Origin: Fidelibacterota bacterium 408169
Lineage (GTDB): Bacteria > Fidelibacterota > Marinisomatia > Marinisomatales > TCS55
Assembly (NCBI GenBank): GCA_002256485.1
Contig: NNSG01000012.1
Location: 1 to 64,000 of the forward strand
Direction of reading: 5' to 3'
DNA length: 64,000 bases
Positions 27,251-36,991 of the stretch are shown in pieces (positions within the stretch are counted from its first letter, which is position 1; the number at the start of each line of letters is the position of its first letter). Under the pieces are notes generated by a model that ran no database searches, was not told the origin of the DNA, and worked only from the letters and a program-made list of their open reading frames with translations. Made by a program: the position numbers and the translations under genes.

Positions 27251-27320
27251 ATATTTTACCTTTAACAACTCCTGATTTATTTGTGTTTCTCCGTGAATAC
27301 TGTCTTCTAAAGAAAATATC

Positions 27321-28796
27321 ATGTGTGGTATAGCCGGTATTTATTCCCATAAACCTGTTGCGACAGAACTCTACGACAGCATTATTCATTTACAGCATCG
27401 TGGTCAAGATGCCGCCGGCATTATGACTTATGACGACCGCATGCATAAAGAAAAAGGGATGGGGCTCGCCAAAGAAATTTTCAATACCGAGAACATGAAG
27501 TTGCTCACGGGCAACATCGGTATTTCTCACAATCGTTATCCCACCCACGGTGGATTCAGCCATGGCGAAGTGCAGCCATTTTGGACATCCGTTCCTTACG
27601 GTATCGCTCTGGCACATAATGGAAACCTCACAAATTATGCAGAGCTGGCAGAAGGAATAAAAACCAAGGATTCCCGATACTTAAACACCAATAGCGATAC
27701 AGAAGTATTACTTCATTTTTTTGCTGACTTACTTCACACAAATAGTCCGCCGGAAGATAGTGAAGAATTTTTCTATCTCTTGTGTAATGCTGTTACCAAA
27801 ATATTCAAACGAGTGAAAGGTGCTTATTCCGTTACAAGTATTGTCATTGGAAAAGGGCTCGTCGTTTTTCGTGATCCTCAGGGAATTCGACCATTGGTAA
27901 AAGGTGAGAGATCCAATGGAAATGGTGGAAAAGATTATATTTTCGCATCAGAGAACACCATGTTCTACGCCATGGGATACGAACCGAAAGGTACAGTTCT
28001 CCCGGGTGAACTCATTTATGTAGATGAAGAGGGAAAGGTCTTTAGTAAACGATTGGTTAAAAAATCTTTTAATCCCTGTATTTTTGAATATGTGTATTTT
28101 TCCCGTCCAGATGCCACATTGAACGATGTAAGCGTTTATCGTTCCCGACTTCGGATGGGGCAAAATTTGGCAGACGCATGGAAGAATAGATATCCCGATA
28201 TCGTTCCGGATATTGTGATTCCAGCACCAAGCACAGCTAACACATCTGCCCTTTCTTTTGCACATGAGCTTGGCGTAAGATATTCAGAGGGGTTATATAA
28301 AAACACATTTATTGGTCGCACATTTATTATGCCGGGACAAGCGGAACGAAAGAAGTCTGTCAAATATAAATTGGTACCACAAGAAACAGAGATTCGTGAT
28401 AAAAAAGTAATGATCATGGATGATAGCATTGTTCGTGGAAATACCAGCCGGGAAATCGTGCGAATGCTAAAAGATTTTGGCGCAAAGGAAGTCTATTTTG
28501 CTGTGGCTTGCCCGCCAGTGAAATCGCCATGTTTTTATGGTGTTGATATGCCAACCAATAGTGAACTCATTGCTGGAAATATGACGGAATCTGAAATCCA
28601 AAAATACTTAAATGTGGATGCGCTTCTTTATCAAAAAATTGATGATTTGGTAGAAGCGGTTACCCGAAAAGGGGATCATCATATTGATACGCCCTGCATG
28701 GCATGTTTGGATGGAAATTACGTGGCCAACGATATAGATGAAGCTAAAATCGCAGAAATGGAAAGGATGCGTGTGAACGATCGGAATGGGAAATAA
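27321..28796 (+). CDS. purF: Amidophosphoribosyltransferase
   Basis: 491 residues. It catalyses the first committed step, PRPP plus glutamine to phosphoribosylamine. The N-terminus MCGIAG exposes Cys2 as the glutaminase nucleophile with no propeptide. HRGQDAAGI and the PRPP motif VMIMDDSIVRGNTSRE (about 368-383) are intact. A PCMAC pair near the C-terminus might be two of the four cluster ligands seen in Bacillus-type enzymes. The start is fixed by the need for Met-Cys. A degraded repeat arm lies just upstream. Confidence 0.97.
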   Translation: MCGIAGIYSHKPVATELYDSIIHLQHRGQDAAGIMTYDDRMHKEKGMGLAKEIFNTENMKLLTGNIGISHNRYPTHGGFSHGEVQPFWTSVPYGIALAHNGNLTNYAELAEGIKTKDSRYLNTNSDTEVLLHFFADLLHTNSPPEDSEEFFYLLCNAVTKIFKRVKGAYSVTSIVIGKGLVVFRDPQGIRPLVKGERSNGNGGKDYIFASENTMFYAMGYEPKGTVLPGELIYVDEEGKVFSKRLVKKSFNPCIFEYVYFSRPDATLNDVSVYRSRLRMGQNLADAWKNRYPDIVPDIVIPAPSTANTSALSFAHELGVRYSEGLYKNTFIGRTFIMPGQAERKKSVKYKLVPQETEIRDKKVMIMDDSIVRGNTSREIVRMLKDFGAKEVYFAVACPPVKSPCFYGVDMPTNSELIAGNMTESEIQKYLNVDALLYQKIDDLVEAVTRKGDHHIDTPCMACLDGNYVANDIDEAKIAEMERMRVNDRNGK

Positions 28797-28802
28797 ATGA
28801 AT

Positions 28803-28823
28803 AGCCACAGAGTTCACAGAGAA
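28803..28823. repeat. Purine-cluster palindromic repeat, left-arm half copy
   Basis: AGCCACAGAGTTCACAGAGA directly after the purF stop; the right arm is absent before purD. Confidence 0.7.
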
Positions 28824-28836
28824 AAACGAAGAAAGC

Positions 28837-30150
28837 ATGAATAAAATATTAGTCATTGGCTCCGGTGCACGTGAACATGCCATTGTCCGCGCATTAGACC
28901 GTTCCCCCCAAGAAAAAGAGATTTATTGTCTTGCATCCAATATGAATCCCGGGATTGCTGAACTCTGCGATGAATTAACGGTTGGCAACATCAACGACCC
29001 CGCTTTTGTAGTGAGCTATGCCAAAGAGACCGGCGCAGCTCTGGCTATTATTGGACCGGAAAATCCATTAGCTAACGGTGTGGCTGATGAATTGTGGAAC
29101 GCTGGCGTAAAAACGGTGGGACCCAAAAAAGATTTAGCCCAATTGGAAACATCCAAAGCCTTCACGCGGGATTTGTTGAAAGAATATGACATCCCTGGCG
29201 GCCCAAAATATCAAACTTTTGATTCTATGAGCGGCGTGGTTGAATTCTTAAATGAATTGGGTGAAAATTACGTAGTAAAGTTTGACGGACTCATGGGCGG
29301 TAAGGGTGTAAAAGTGTCGGGTGACCATCTCCATTCCCACCACGAAGCAATTGCGTATTGTAAAGAATTGGTAGAAAAAGGCGGAGAGTTTGTTATTGAA
29401 GAAAAATTCATTGGACAGGAATTTTCTCTCATGAGTTTCTGTGATGGAAATTCCTTAAAACATATGCCTGCGGTTCAAGACCATAAACGAGCTTATGAAG
29501 GGGACACGGGCCCCAACACCGGCGGAATGGGCACTTATTCCGATGCGAATCATTCGCTTCCGTTTTTACAAGAATCCGATATTACTGAAGCACACGCCAT
29601 CAACTTGGCTACAGCCAAGGCGCTGAAAGATAAATTTGGTGAAGGGTATAAAGGTATTCTTTACGGCGGGTTTATGGCTACGGCTAATGGAGTAAAACTC
29701 GTTGAATACAACGCACGTTTCGGGGATCCGGAAGCTATGAATGTTTTACCACTGTTAGCGTCCGATTTTATTGACATATGCAACGCCATCGCCGACGGCA
29801 CCTTGGATCAAGTGGATGTGCAATTCGCCAATAAAGCAACGGTGTGCAAATACGCCGTGCCGGAAGGTTACCCGGACAGTCCAGTAAAAAATAAACCTAT
29901 TGATGTGTCAAAAATTGAAAATCCGGATGGGTTGTTTTATGCGTCAGTTGATATTAAAGATGGACAATTAGTTGAAGCCGGCAGCCGAACAGCGGCAATT
30001 GTGGGTATTGCCGATTCTATTTCTGAATCTGAAAAATTTGCTGAAAAAGAAATATCGTCTGTTTCCGGTCCGCTTTTTCACCGGAAAGATATTGGGACGG
30101 ATGAGGTGATTCAGAAACGGATTGATCATATGAGTGAACTGCGTGGATAG
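28837..30150 (+). CDS. purD: GAR synthetase
   Basis: 437 residues, an ATP-grasp ligase that joins phosphoribosylamine and glycine. The N-terminal ILVIGSGAREHAI, the grasp-domain VVKFDGLMGGKGVKV and the GDTGPNTGGMGTYS and EYNARFGDPEAMN motifs are all intact. The stop codon TAG overlaps the first bases of a palindromic repeat (30149-30216). It follows purF by 40 bp in the same transcript, matching pathway order. Confidence 0.97.
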   Translation: MNKILVIGSGAREHAIVRALDRSPQEKEIYCLASNMNPGIAELCDELTVGNINDPAFVVSYAKETGAALAIIGPENPLANGVADELWNAGVKTVGPKKDLAQLETSKAFTRDLLKEYDIPGGPKYQTFDSMSGVVEFLNELGENYVVKFDGLMGGKGVKVSGDHLHSHHEAIAYCKELVEKGGEFVIEEKFIGQEFSLMSFCDGNSLKHMPAVQDHKRAYEGDTGPNTGGMGTYSDANHSLPFLQESDITEAHAINLATAKALKDKFGEGYKGILYGGFMATANGVKLVEYNARFGDPEAMNVLPLLASDFIDICNAIADGTLDQVDVQFANKATVCKYAVPEGYPDSPVKNKPIDVSKIENPDGLFYASVDIKDGQLVEAGSRTAAIVGIADSISESEKFAEKEISSVSGPLFHRKDIGTDEVIQKRIDHMSELRG

Positions 30151-30216
30151 CCACAGAGCACACAGAGACGAATATTAGATTTAACCTTTATATAAAGACT
30201 CTGTGATCTCTGTGGC
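30149..30216. repeat. Purine-cluster palindromic repeat, purD-purN junction
   Basis: AGCCACAGAGCACACAGAG...CTCTGTGATCTCTGTGGCC. The left edge forms part of the purD stop, and the right arm carries both candidate GTG starts of purN (30203 and 30212). Confidence 0.85.
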
Positions 30217-30811
30217 CAAGAAAATTAAACTCGGTATTTTAGGCTCAACCAACGGCACTGACCTTAAAGCCATTTTTGATGCCATCGCTTCAGGTGAACT
30301 GGATGCGGAAGTGTCAGTGGTCATCTCCAATCGGAAGAATGCCTACATTTTAGACCGGGCGGAGATTCATAGTGTTCCGGCAGTGTTCATTTCCCATAAG
30401 GGAAAAACGCGGGAAGAATTCGACGTCGAAATGACATCCGTTTTAAATGAACATGGTGTGGATCTGGTTCTGCTCATCGGTTTTATGCGCATCCTGTCTG
30501 CAGAATTTTGCAATACGTGGCGAGACAAGTTGTTAAACGTTCATCCATCGCTCTTGCCCAAATATGCTGGCGGGATGGACACTAACGTCCATGAAGAAGT
30601 ATTAGAAAACGGTGAAACAGAAACGGGATGTACCATCCATTTTGTTACGGATGAAGTGGACGGTGGACCCATCCTGATCCAGAAAAAATGTGCAGTGGCA
30701 ACCAATGAAACGGCGGAATCACTGAAAACAAAAGTACAAGAATTAGAAGGGCAAGCCTTTATTGAAGCAATAAAAATGATTAGCCACAGAGCACACAGAG
30801 ATGATAATTAA
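30203..30811 (+). CDS. purN: GAR transformylase
   Basis: 202 residues. It formylates GAR with 10-formyl-tetrahydrofolate. The catalytic region LNVHPSLLPKYAGGMD, with the His of HPSLLP, and VDGGPILIQ are intact; the Asn of NRKNAY and Asp of VTDEVDGGP are in place. The first codons (GTG...GTGGCC, reading ISVAKK) lie inside one palindromic repeat. The last nine residues (SHRAHRDDN) and stop are read from the next copy, so the repeats frame this gene on both sides. It precedes purH by 47 bp. Confidence 0.95.
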   Translation: MISVAKKIKLGILGSTNGTDLKAIFDAIASGELDAEVSVVISNRKNAYILDRAEIHSVPAVFISHKGKTREEFDVEMTSVLNEHGVDLVLLIGFMRILSAEFCNTWRDKLLNVHPSLLPKYAGGMDTNVHEEVLENGETETGCTIHFVTDEVDGGPILIQKKCAVATNETAESLKTKVQELEGQAFIEAIKMISHRAHRDDN

Positions 30812-30850
30812 GCCTAGCCTTGTTTTAATTTCTCTGTGATCTCTGTGGCT
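30782..30850. repeat. Purine-cluster palindromic repeat, purN-purH junction
   Basis: AGCCACAGAGCACACAGAG on the left and CTCTGTGATCTCTGTGGCT on the right, loop about 30 bp. The left arm encodes the C-terminus of purN. Confidence 0.85.
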
Positions 30851-30858
30851 TAAAAAGT

Positions 30859-32412
30859 ATGATAGAAAAACCAACAATAAACCAAAAACCAATCAAAATT
30901 AACCGAGCACTCATTTCTGTCTTTGACAAAACAGGCGTCATCGACTTGGCCCAATCTTTACATAACCACGGTGTGGAAATTCTGTCCACCGGTGGCACAG
31001 CCAAAGCATTGCGGGATGCAGACATTCCCGTTACTGATGTAAGTGATTATACAAAATTCCCCGAAATCATGGACGGCCGCGTGAAGACTATTAACCCGCT
31101 GGTAGAAGGGGGCATTCTTGGACTTCGTGATACCCACTGCGCCGATGCGGAAGCAAACCACATTCAATGGATCGATCTGGTGGTGTGCAATCTCTATCCA
31201 TTCTCCGATACCATTTCCCGGGAAGATTGCGACTTGGCGCTGGCATTAGAAAATGTGGATATCGGCGGGCCTACCATGATCCGTTCTGCAGCAAAAAATG
31301 TGGGGTGGGTTTGTGTGGCTGTGGATCCTGCGGACTATTCCACCATTACCGATGAATTAAATTCCGGGGAAATTTCCTTCGAAACTCGGCAAAAACTTTC
31401 CGCCAAAGCATTCGGGCATACAGCCAAATACGATACCATCATTCATAACTACCTTAAGGATGAAAAATTGTCGGATGATTTTTCTCTCACTTTTGAAAAA
31501 CATTCGGAAATGCGCTATGGTGAAAACCCCCATCAATCAGCCGCGTCTTATAAAATTCCCGGAAATAATGAAGCCAATATCTTGAATGCAAAAATCCACC
31601 AAGGGAAAAAACTGTCTTATAATAATATCATGGATGCGGATGGCGCCTTGGTGTGCGTCCGTGAATTTGATGATCCCGCCTGCGTGGTGGTGAAGCACGC
31701 CAACCCTTGCGGCGTGGCTACGGGGGATGATCTCTTGGATGTATACAATCGTGCCTTTAATGCGGATTCATTGTCTGCTTTTGGCGGTATTATTGCATTA
31801 AACCGAACCTGCACCAAAACGGTGGCAGAAGCCATTACGTCGGTTTTTGTGGAAATTGTATTGGCGCCAGACTTTGAACCGGAGGCGCTGGAAATATTCA
31901 AAAAGAAGAAGAATCTTCGTGTGTTGGAGAACGGTCAATTTGGTAAACGAACACCAAAACTTGAAGTCCGAAATGTAGATGGCGGTCTGCTCGTTCAAGA
32001 TACAGATAACAAAACTCTAACACGTGAACACCTAAACACTGTAACCAAAACACAACCTTCTGAAAAAGATATTGACACGGTTTTATTCACATGGAAGGTG
32101 CTCCGACATGCCAAATCTAACGGTATATTAATTGCGAAAGATAATACAACGGTTGGGCTCGGTGCGGGACAAGTAAGCCGCGTGGATGCAGTTCACATGG
32201 CACTTCGTAAAGGGGGCGACAATGTGAAAGGCGGCGTTTTGGCTTCCGATGCATTTTTCCCTTTTCGGGACAGCATTGACGCCATCAAAGATTCGGGGAT
32301 CAGAACGGTGGTCCAACCCGGCGGTTCAATTCGAGACCAGGAAGTGATAGACGCCTGTGATGAATACGGCATTGCCATGGTTTTTACTGGAACGCGTTGT
32401 TTTAAACACTGA
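30859..32412 (+). CDS. purH: AICAR transformylase/IMP cyclohydrolase
   Basis: 517 residues, the normal two-domain enzyme for the last two steps to IMP. The N-terminal IMP cyclohydrolase domain shows ALISVFDKTGV, ILSTGGTAKAL and GGPTMIRSAAKN. The C-terminal transformylase domain shows EKHSEMRYGENPHQ, VVVKHANPCGVA and SDAFFPFRDSID. With purF, D, N, L, Q, M, C, E and B in the window, the IMP pathway is complete. It is convergent with the next gene, 3 bp away. Confidence 0.97.
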   Translation: MIEKPTINQKPIKINRALISVFDKTGVIDLAQSLHNHGVEILSTGGTAKALRDADIPVTDVSDYTKFPEIMDGRVKTINPLVEGGILGLRDTHCADAEANHIQWIDLVVCNLYPFSDTISREDCDLALALENVDIGGPTMIRSAAKNVGWVCVAVDPADYSTITDELNSGEISFETRQKLSAKAFGHTAKYDTIIHNYLKDEKLSDDFSLTFEKHSEMRYGENPHQSAASYKIPGNNEANILNAKIHQGKKLSYNNIMDADGALVCVREFDDPACVVVKHANPCGVATGDDLLDVYNRAFNADSLSAFGGIIALNRTCTKTVAEAITSVFVEIVLAPDFEPEALEIFKKKKNLRVLENGQFGKRTPKLEVRNVDGGLLVQDTDNKTLTREHLNTVTKTQPSEKDIDTVLFTWKVLRHAKSNGILIAKDNTTVGLGAGQVSRVDAVHMALRKGGDNVKGGVLASDAFFPFRDSIDAIKDSGIRTVVQPGGSIRDQEVIDACDEYGIAMVFTGTRCFKH

Positions 32413-32415
32413 TTA

Positions 32416-33219
32416 TTACCCGCTTAATACCTCACTGTTTCCATAAAACTCCATCCTGTCAGTTATAATACCATCAACCTCTTTTTCTGTTAACCAGTCT
32501 ATAGCCGGTTTTGTATTCACTGTCCAAACGTTTACTCGCAACCCTTTTCTTTTTGTAAATGTCAATAAAGAATCTGTAATTAAATTACTGATTGGATGGA
32601 GAAAGTCTGGTCTTGCAATATATATAAAAGGAAGCATAAGTCTTTTTTCCACTATATAACCTGTCAAAATTGAACTGAAAAATGTTTTTATATAACATAA
32701 CGTTAGAGGATTGAAGGCGGAGATCATAGCTCTGGATTCAAGTTTTCTTTCTTTTAGTATCTTTGCTGTCAATCTCGCTGTTTTAAAGTCCATCCGTTTT
32801 GATGTTTTAATCTCAATATTAATTCTCGTTGTTTCAGGAATTAAATCCAAAACTTGATCCAAGGTTGTTAGTTGTGCTTTTTTATTATTAAATGAACAAA
32901 AAACGTTTGTTTCTTTCACCTGGTTGTAATGTTTTTCATGTAAATAACCCTGACCATCTGTCTGTCTTTCAAGATCAAAGTTGTGTGAACAGCACACAAT
33001 ATTGTCCTGCGTAGAAATCACATCCACTTCAATAGCCGGAAACCCTGTGTATATAGCTTTCTTAAAAGATTCTCGTGTGTTTTCTGGCTCACTTAAAAGA
33101 GCTCCGCGATGGGCAAACCAAAGTTTTCTATTATTATAAAAACGTTTGGCTCTTTTTGGGTGCCACGATAACAAATATAAAATTACAAGGGCAAGGGTTG
33201 TTACAATGAAGTACAGCAC
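32416..33219 (-). CDS. Glycerophosphodiester phosphodiesterase, membrane anchored
   Basis: 267 residues. One N-terminal membrane segment (about 2-19) is followed by a GDPD domain: WFAHRGALLSEPENT, AIEVDVISTQDNIVCCSHNF and NIEIKTSK hold the catalytic His pair and the metal-binding Glu/Asp. It splits glycerophosphodiesters from phospholipid turnover into glycerol-3-phosphate and alcohol. The anchor suggests it acts at the periplasmic or cytoplasmic face of the inner membrane. A terminator-like hairpin lies about 55 bp upstream of its start. Confidence 0.9.
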   Translation of the reverse strand: MLYFIVTTLALVILYLLSWHPKRAKRFYNNRKLWFAHRGALLSEPENTRESFKKAIYTGFPAIEVDVISTQDNIVCCSHNFDLERQTDGQGYLHEKHYNQVKETNVFCSFNNKKAQLTTLDQVLDLIPETTRINIEIKTSKRMDFKTARLTAKILKERKLESRAMISAFNPLTLCYIKTFFSSILTGYIVEKRLMLPFIYIARPDFLHPISNLITDSLLTFTKRKGLRVNVWTVNTKPAIDWLTEKEVDGIITDRMEFYGNSEVLSG

Positions 33220-33272
33220 AATATTCTCTGGATGATAAGAAATTTAAAGAAGATTGACTGCTTAAGAAAAAT

Positions 33273-33306
33273 AAAAAGCCCTCCCAAGTGTAAGAAGGGC
33301 TTTTTT
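33273..33306. terminator. Bidirectional terminator-like hairpin between divergent genes
   Basis: AAAAAGCCC (33273-33281) pairs with GGGCTTTTT (33297-33305); both strands end in a T-run. It sits upstream of both neighbours (minus-strand GDPD, plus-strand kinase), so it ends no visible gene. It may be an attenuator in the GDPD leader or the end of a small RNA. The rest of the 297-bp gap (33220-33516) is AT-rich with no gene. Confidence 0.75.
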
Positions 33307-33516
33307 ACAGAGCAACTACTAATTATATATCATAAAGGGTAGCATAGGATAATTCATCAATAATCCTCGCTAATATATTACTACTTTATCTATCTTTCGT
33401 CAATTATCACAATTGAGTATTTTTATGGTATAATCACTATGATTTTTTTGGTATAGTCTTTGTTTTGTTAGTACTTTCTAGTATTATGCTGAAGTTTTAG
33501 CTAATTTCACTTTTAA

Positions 33517-36273
33517 ATGAGCTCCATATTGAAAAAGTCTCTTATCGTTTTAATGTATTTTCTCGTGGCCCCGTCCGCCTCGCCCGCCATAACTATCGAT
33601 CTAAACCAGCAAGATATTTTTGTTCGCAAAGGCTTTGACAAAACATGGACTAACTCCCTCCCTTCTAAACATGATACCAATTGGATTCATGTCCCTGGTA
33701 AAACAGGTTCAAGACCGCTTGTTGTTCGAGAGTTAGGTTTTGAAGGTCTTCCTAATCGCTCATTTTTATCTATTAAAACTTTTCCGGCTGAATCATTTAC
33801 GTTTGTTACCTCATTCAATATTGCTTCTTCTGATATTGACAACCTTCCTCACCTTTCTTTATTTTTAAAAGGGATTGGGTATAATTGGGCGATTTATCTT
33901 AACGGCGTTGCAATTGAAAAAGAATTACATTTTAAAAATAACGGGGACATGTCTCCAAGGCGAGGACATAAACTGCTTGTTTTTATTCCATCTAAATTAA
34001 TCCGCCCGGGGGAAAACGTTCTTGTCTATCATATTATAGGTGATCCAACACATTTCGGCACTGGTTTTTATTACGGTGAACCTTATACAATAAGCTCAAC
34101 ATCAGAGTTTTTTCCGCCGAAATTAAACTTTTTCTCGTTTTCACATTTTATTCTTTATTTAGTAATTGCCCTTACATGGTTGTACTTTTTTATTCGCCAA
34201 CGACAAAACCTCTTTTTTCTATATTTTTCTCTTCTTTCTTTTGCTTTCGCTGTATATAGCGCTGAGCGTGCCTTTGTTGAAATAAGCTCTGGTACCTTTA
34301 ATTTTCTATCTTTTAGGATTGAATATTCGGCTATATTTTCAATTGCGTTCATGTTTGCACTGGTTGTTAATACATACTTGAAACATAAAACAACTCTCAT
34401 AACAAAGTTCTACTGTTTCTTTTGTGGTTTATTCATATTGCTAGCCGTATGGGCACCGCCTAATTTTATACTGGACATATTGCGTTTATGGCAATTTACC
34501 CTTCCTTTAATGTCTGGATATTTACTGTATTTGTCTATTAGCTGTTTATTAGCAAACCGCAAAGCTCTCTCTAAACCGATGTTTGTACCTGACGATTGGA
34601 AACAAATCCCTGTAAACGAAATAATATTTTTTAGTATTTGTGTTACAATTTTGCTCGGGACGGTAATTGTAGACATGTTGGATTCAGTGATATGGAGAAA
34701 GGCTTTATTTGTGAATAAATATGGCTTTTTAATTTGTATGATCGGTATAGCCGGACTTTTATTTAACCGCTTTATCCGTGCCAGCGATAGGGTTGAAAAA
34801 TGGAGCGAAGAGTTAGAAAAGGAGGTCCAGGATAAAACTCAAAATCTTCGTGCATTAAAAGATGATCTTGAAGCTGTATTTTTAGCTTTACCGGATTTAT
34901 ATTTTCGAATTGATCAGAACGGTCAATATTTAGAATACCGCGGACCAGAAGATCAACTATATAAACCTAAAGACAACATTGTTGGCTCAACCATATCTGA
35001 AAGGCTCCCAAAAAATTCTGCAAAAAAAGTTATGGAAGCTATTCAGGTCGTCGTTTCTCAACAAAAACGTGTTACAATTGAATACGAATTGGACATGCCC
35101 GGCGGCACGCGGGTGTTTGAAGCAGCTATGTTGCCTTTTCATAATAATGAGATAATCGCAGGTGTTCGCGATATTACGGACCGCCGCATAGTAGAAGAGA
35201 GTCTGCTAAAAAGTAATGAACAGTATCGTTCTTTGGTTGAAAACATGGAAGATATTGTATTAGTTATAGATCCAAACCACAAAATTCTTTTTGTAAACCA
35301 GTCTTTACTTATTTTAAATAGTACAAAAACATCTGCTGTTTTAGGTCATAATATTTCAACGCACCTAACTGAAAAAGGTACGCCCGTTATTGCTGAAACG
35401 ATAGATCGTATAGTTAAATCTCTCCATGGTGAAAAAATTGATGTTGAAATAACTTTTTCTACATTTTCCAGTTGGTTCGAATTCTCGTTTGTTCCACAGT
35501 TTGATGCATCAAATTCATTATATTCCATTCTCTGTATTGGCCGTGATATAACTGAAAAAATCATGTATGAGCAGGGGTTGGTACAACATGTTGAAAAACT
35601 GCAAACACAACAGCATCAATTACGTAAACTTTCAAAAGAAATGCTGAATATACAGGAGGATGAGCGAAAATATATAAGCATGGAGCTACACGATGAAATA
35701 GGCCAATCCATGACAGCAATTAATATGACGTTACAAAGCATTCGTACGGGTGAATTAGATGACAAAAAAATAAAAATGCGTATTGCTGATTGTCAAAAAC
35801 TTGTTGAAGAAACGTCCAGCAAAATTCATCAATTTTCTCTGGAGTTGCGCCCGCCAGAACTTGACGATCTTGGGCTTATTCCAGCTATAAAATCACATTC
35901 AAGAAAATTTACAGCTCGTACGGGCTTAACAGTTACTATTGAGAGTGATAACGAGGTGGAAAACCTTGGGGCTGAAATAAAAACAGCTTTTTATAGAGTG
36001 TTTCAAGAAGGGATCAACAATATAGCCAAACATGCGAATGCCTCTTCAATTAACGTCAGTATACATAAACAAAATGGTAAATTCCTTTGCTATATTGAAG
36101 ACGATGGAGATGGGTTTGATTCAAATCAGATATTTGCAAACACAGCAGGCCTTGGATTAATTGGAATGAGTGAACGTATAAAGTCTATCGGTGGACATTT
36201 TGATATTCAAAGCAATTCCGGAAAAGGAACGCGGCTGTGTGTTGAGTTACCAAAAAATCGGGTGGAAAGATAG
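33517..36273 (+). CDS. 7TM-type sensor histidine kinase with two PAS domains
   Basis: 918 residues. A signal sequence is followed by a beta-jelly-roll extracellular domain (about 25-200) and seven membrane segments (about 205-420). This is the 7TMR-DISM layout, thought to sense carbohydrate-like ligands. A short coiled coil, two PAS domains (about 445-555 and 565-685), a HisKA_3 dimerisation helix with the phosphorylated His in ISMELHDEIGQ (about 725) and a HATPase domain (GLGLIGMSERIKSIGG) follow. This is a NarX-type kinase. It ends one base into the next gene, its partner regulator. The stimulus is unknown. Confidence 0.93.
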   Translation: MSSILKKSLIVLMYFLVAPSASPAITIDLNQQDIFVRKGFDKTWTNSLPSKHDTNWIHVPGKTGSRPLVVRELGFEGLPNRSFLSIKTFPAESFTFVTSFNIASSDIDNLPHLSLFLKGIGYNWAIYLNGVAIEKELHFKNNGDMSPRRGHKLLVFIPSKLIRPGENVLVYHIIGDPTHFGTGFYYGEPYTISSTSEFFPPKLNFFSFSHFILYLVIALTWLYFFIRQRQNLFFLYFSLLSFAFAVYSAERAFVEISSGTFNFLSFRIEYSAIFSIAFMFALVVNTYLKHKTTLITKFYCFFCGLFILLAVWAPPNFILDILRLWQFTLPLMSGYLLYLSISCLLANRKALSKPMFVPDDWKQIPVNEIIFFSICVTILLGTVIVDMLDSVIWRKALFVNKYGFLICMIGIAGLLFNRFIRASDRVEKWSEELEKEVQDKTQNLRALKDDLEAVFLALPDLYFRIDQNGQYLEYRGPEDQLYKPKDNIVGSTISERLPKNSAKKVMEAIQVVVSQQKRVTIEYELDMPGGTRVFEAAMLPFHNNEIIAGVRDITDRRIVEESLLKSNEQYRSLVENMEDIVLVIDPNHKILFVNQSLLILNSTKTSAVLGHNISTHLTEKGTPVIAETIDRIVKSLHGEKIDVEITFSTFSSWFEFSFVPQFDASNSLYSILCIGRDITEKIMYEQGLVQHVEKLQTQQHQLRKLSKEMLNIQEDERKYISMELHDEIGQSMTAINMTLQSIRTGELDDKKIKMRIADCQKLVEETSSKIHQFSLELRPPELDDLGLIPAIKSHSRKFTARTGLTVTIESDNEVENLGAEIKTAFYRVFQEGINNIAKHANASSINVSIHKQNGKFLCYIEDDGDGFDSNQIFANTAGLGLIGMSERIKSIGGHFDIQSNSGKGTRLCVELPKNRVER

Positions 36274-36929
36274 TGAACAAAGAAAAAATTAATATTCTAT
36301 TGGCGGACGACCACACCATTTTACGCGATGGTATAAAAATGCTTCTGTCTGCTGAAAACGATTTAAATGTCGTTGGGGAAGCCAATAACGGCGATGAAGC
36401 TATTCAGATAGCTCGTAAACTAAAACCGGATATTGTTTTGATGGACATTTCCATGCCCAGTATAAATGGATTAGAAGCGGCGAAACAGATTTTACGCTTT
36501 GTAGAAACTAAAATCATTTTGCTTTCAATGTATACGGATGAAGAATACGTAATTCGGGCAATTCGAATAGGTGTCTCCGGTTACCTGCATAAGCAATCTG
36601 CTGCTACGACTTTATTAAAAGCTGTGAGGGCAGTTATGGCCGGGGAAGCATATTTCAGTTCCTCTATATCAAAAACTGTCTTGGAAACAGCTCGAAAAAA
36701 CATCCATGAACAGTTAGATTATTCGCGGTTTAATCGTCTAACAAAAAGAGAGAAACAAATACTGCAAATGATTTCGGAAGGAACGTCCTCGCGAGAAATT
36801 GGAGATCAACTTTTTATCAGCATGCCAACAGTATATAAACATCGTCGCAACCTAATGAAAAAAATAGGTGTGTTTGATGCAACCGGATTAACGCGTTTTG
36901 CTATAAAAAACAAGCTCATAGCAGAATAG
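36273..36929 (+). CDS. NarL/FixJ-family response regulator
   Basis: 218 residues. A receiver domain (NILLADDHTILRDG; phosphoacceptor Asp58 in VLMDISMP) is joined to a LuxR-type helix-turn-helix (LTKREKQILQMISEGTSSRE, then TVYKHRRNLMKKIG). It is the cognate partner of the kinase: the GTG start overlaps the kinase stop codon by one base. Its targets are not visible. The next two genes (36992, 38200) follow at 62 and 17 bp and may share the transcript. Confidence 0.94.
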   Translation: MNKEKINILLADDHTILRDGIKMLLSAENDLNVVGEANNGDEAIQIARKLKPDIVLMDISMPSINGLEAAKQILRFVETKIILLSMYTDEEYVIRAIRIGVSGYLHKQSAATTLLKAVRAVMAGEAYFSSSISKTVLETARKNIHEQLDYSRFNRLTKREKQILQMISEGTSSREIGDQLFISMPTVYKHRRNLMKKIGVFDATGLTRFAIKNKLIAE

Positions 36930-36991
36930 TGTCACCGTTGGTTTCTACCAGAAAAAAACTGTAAAATCTCAACCAATTTTTAAGGATATTT

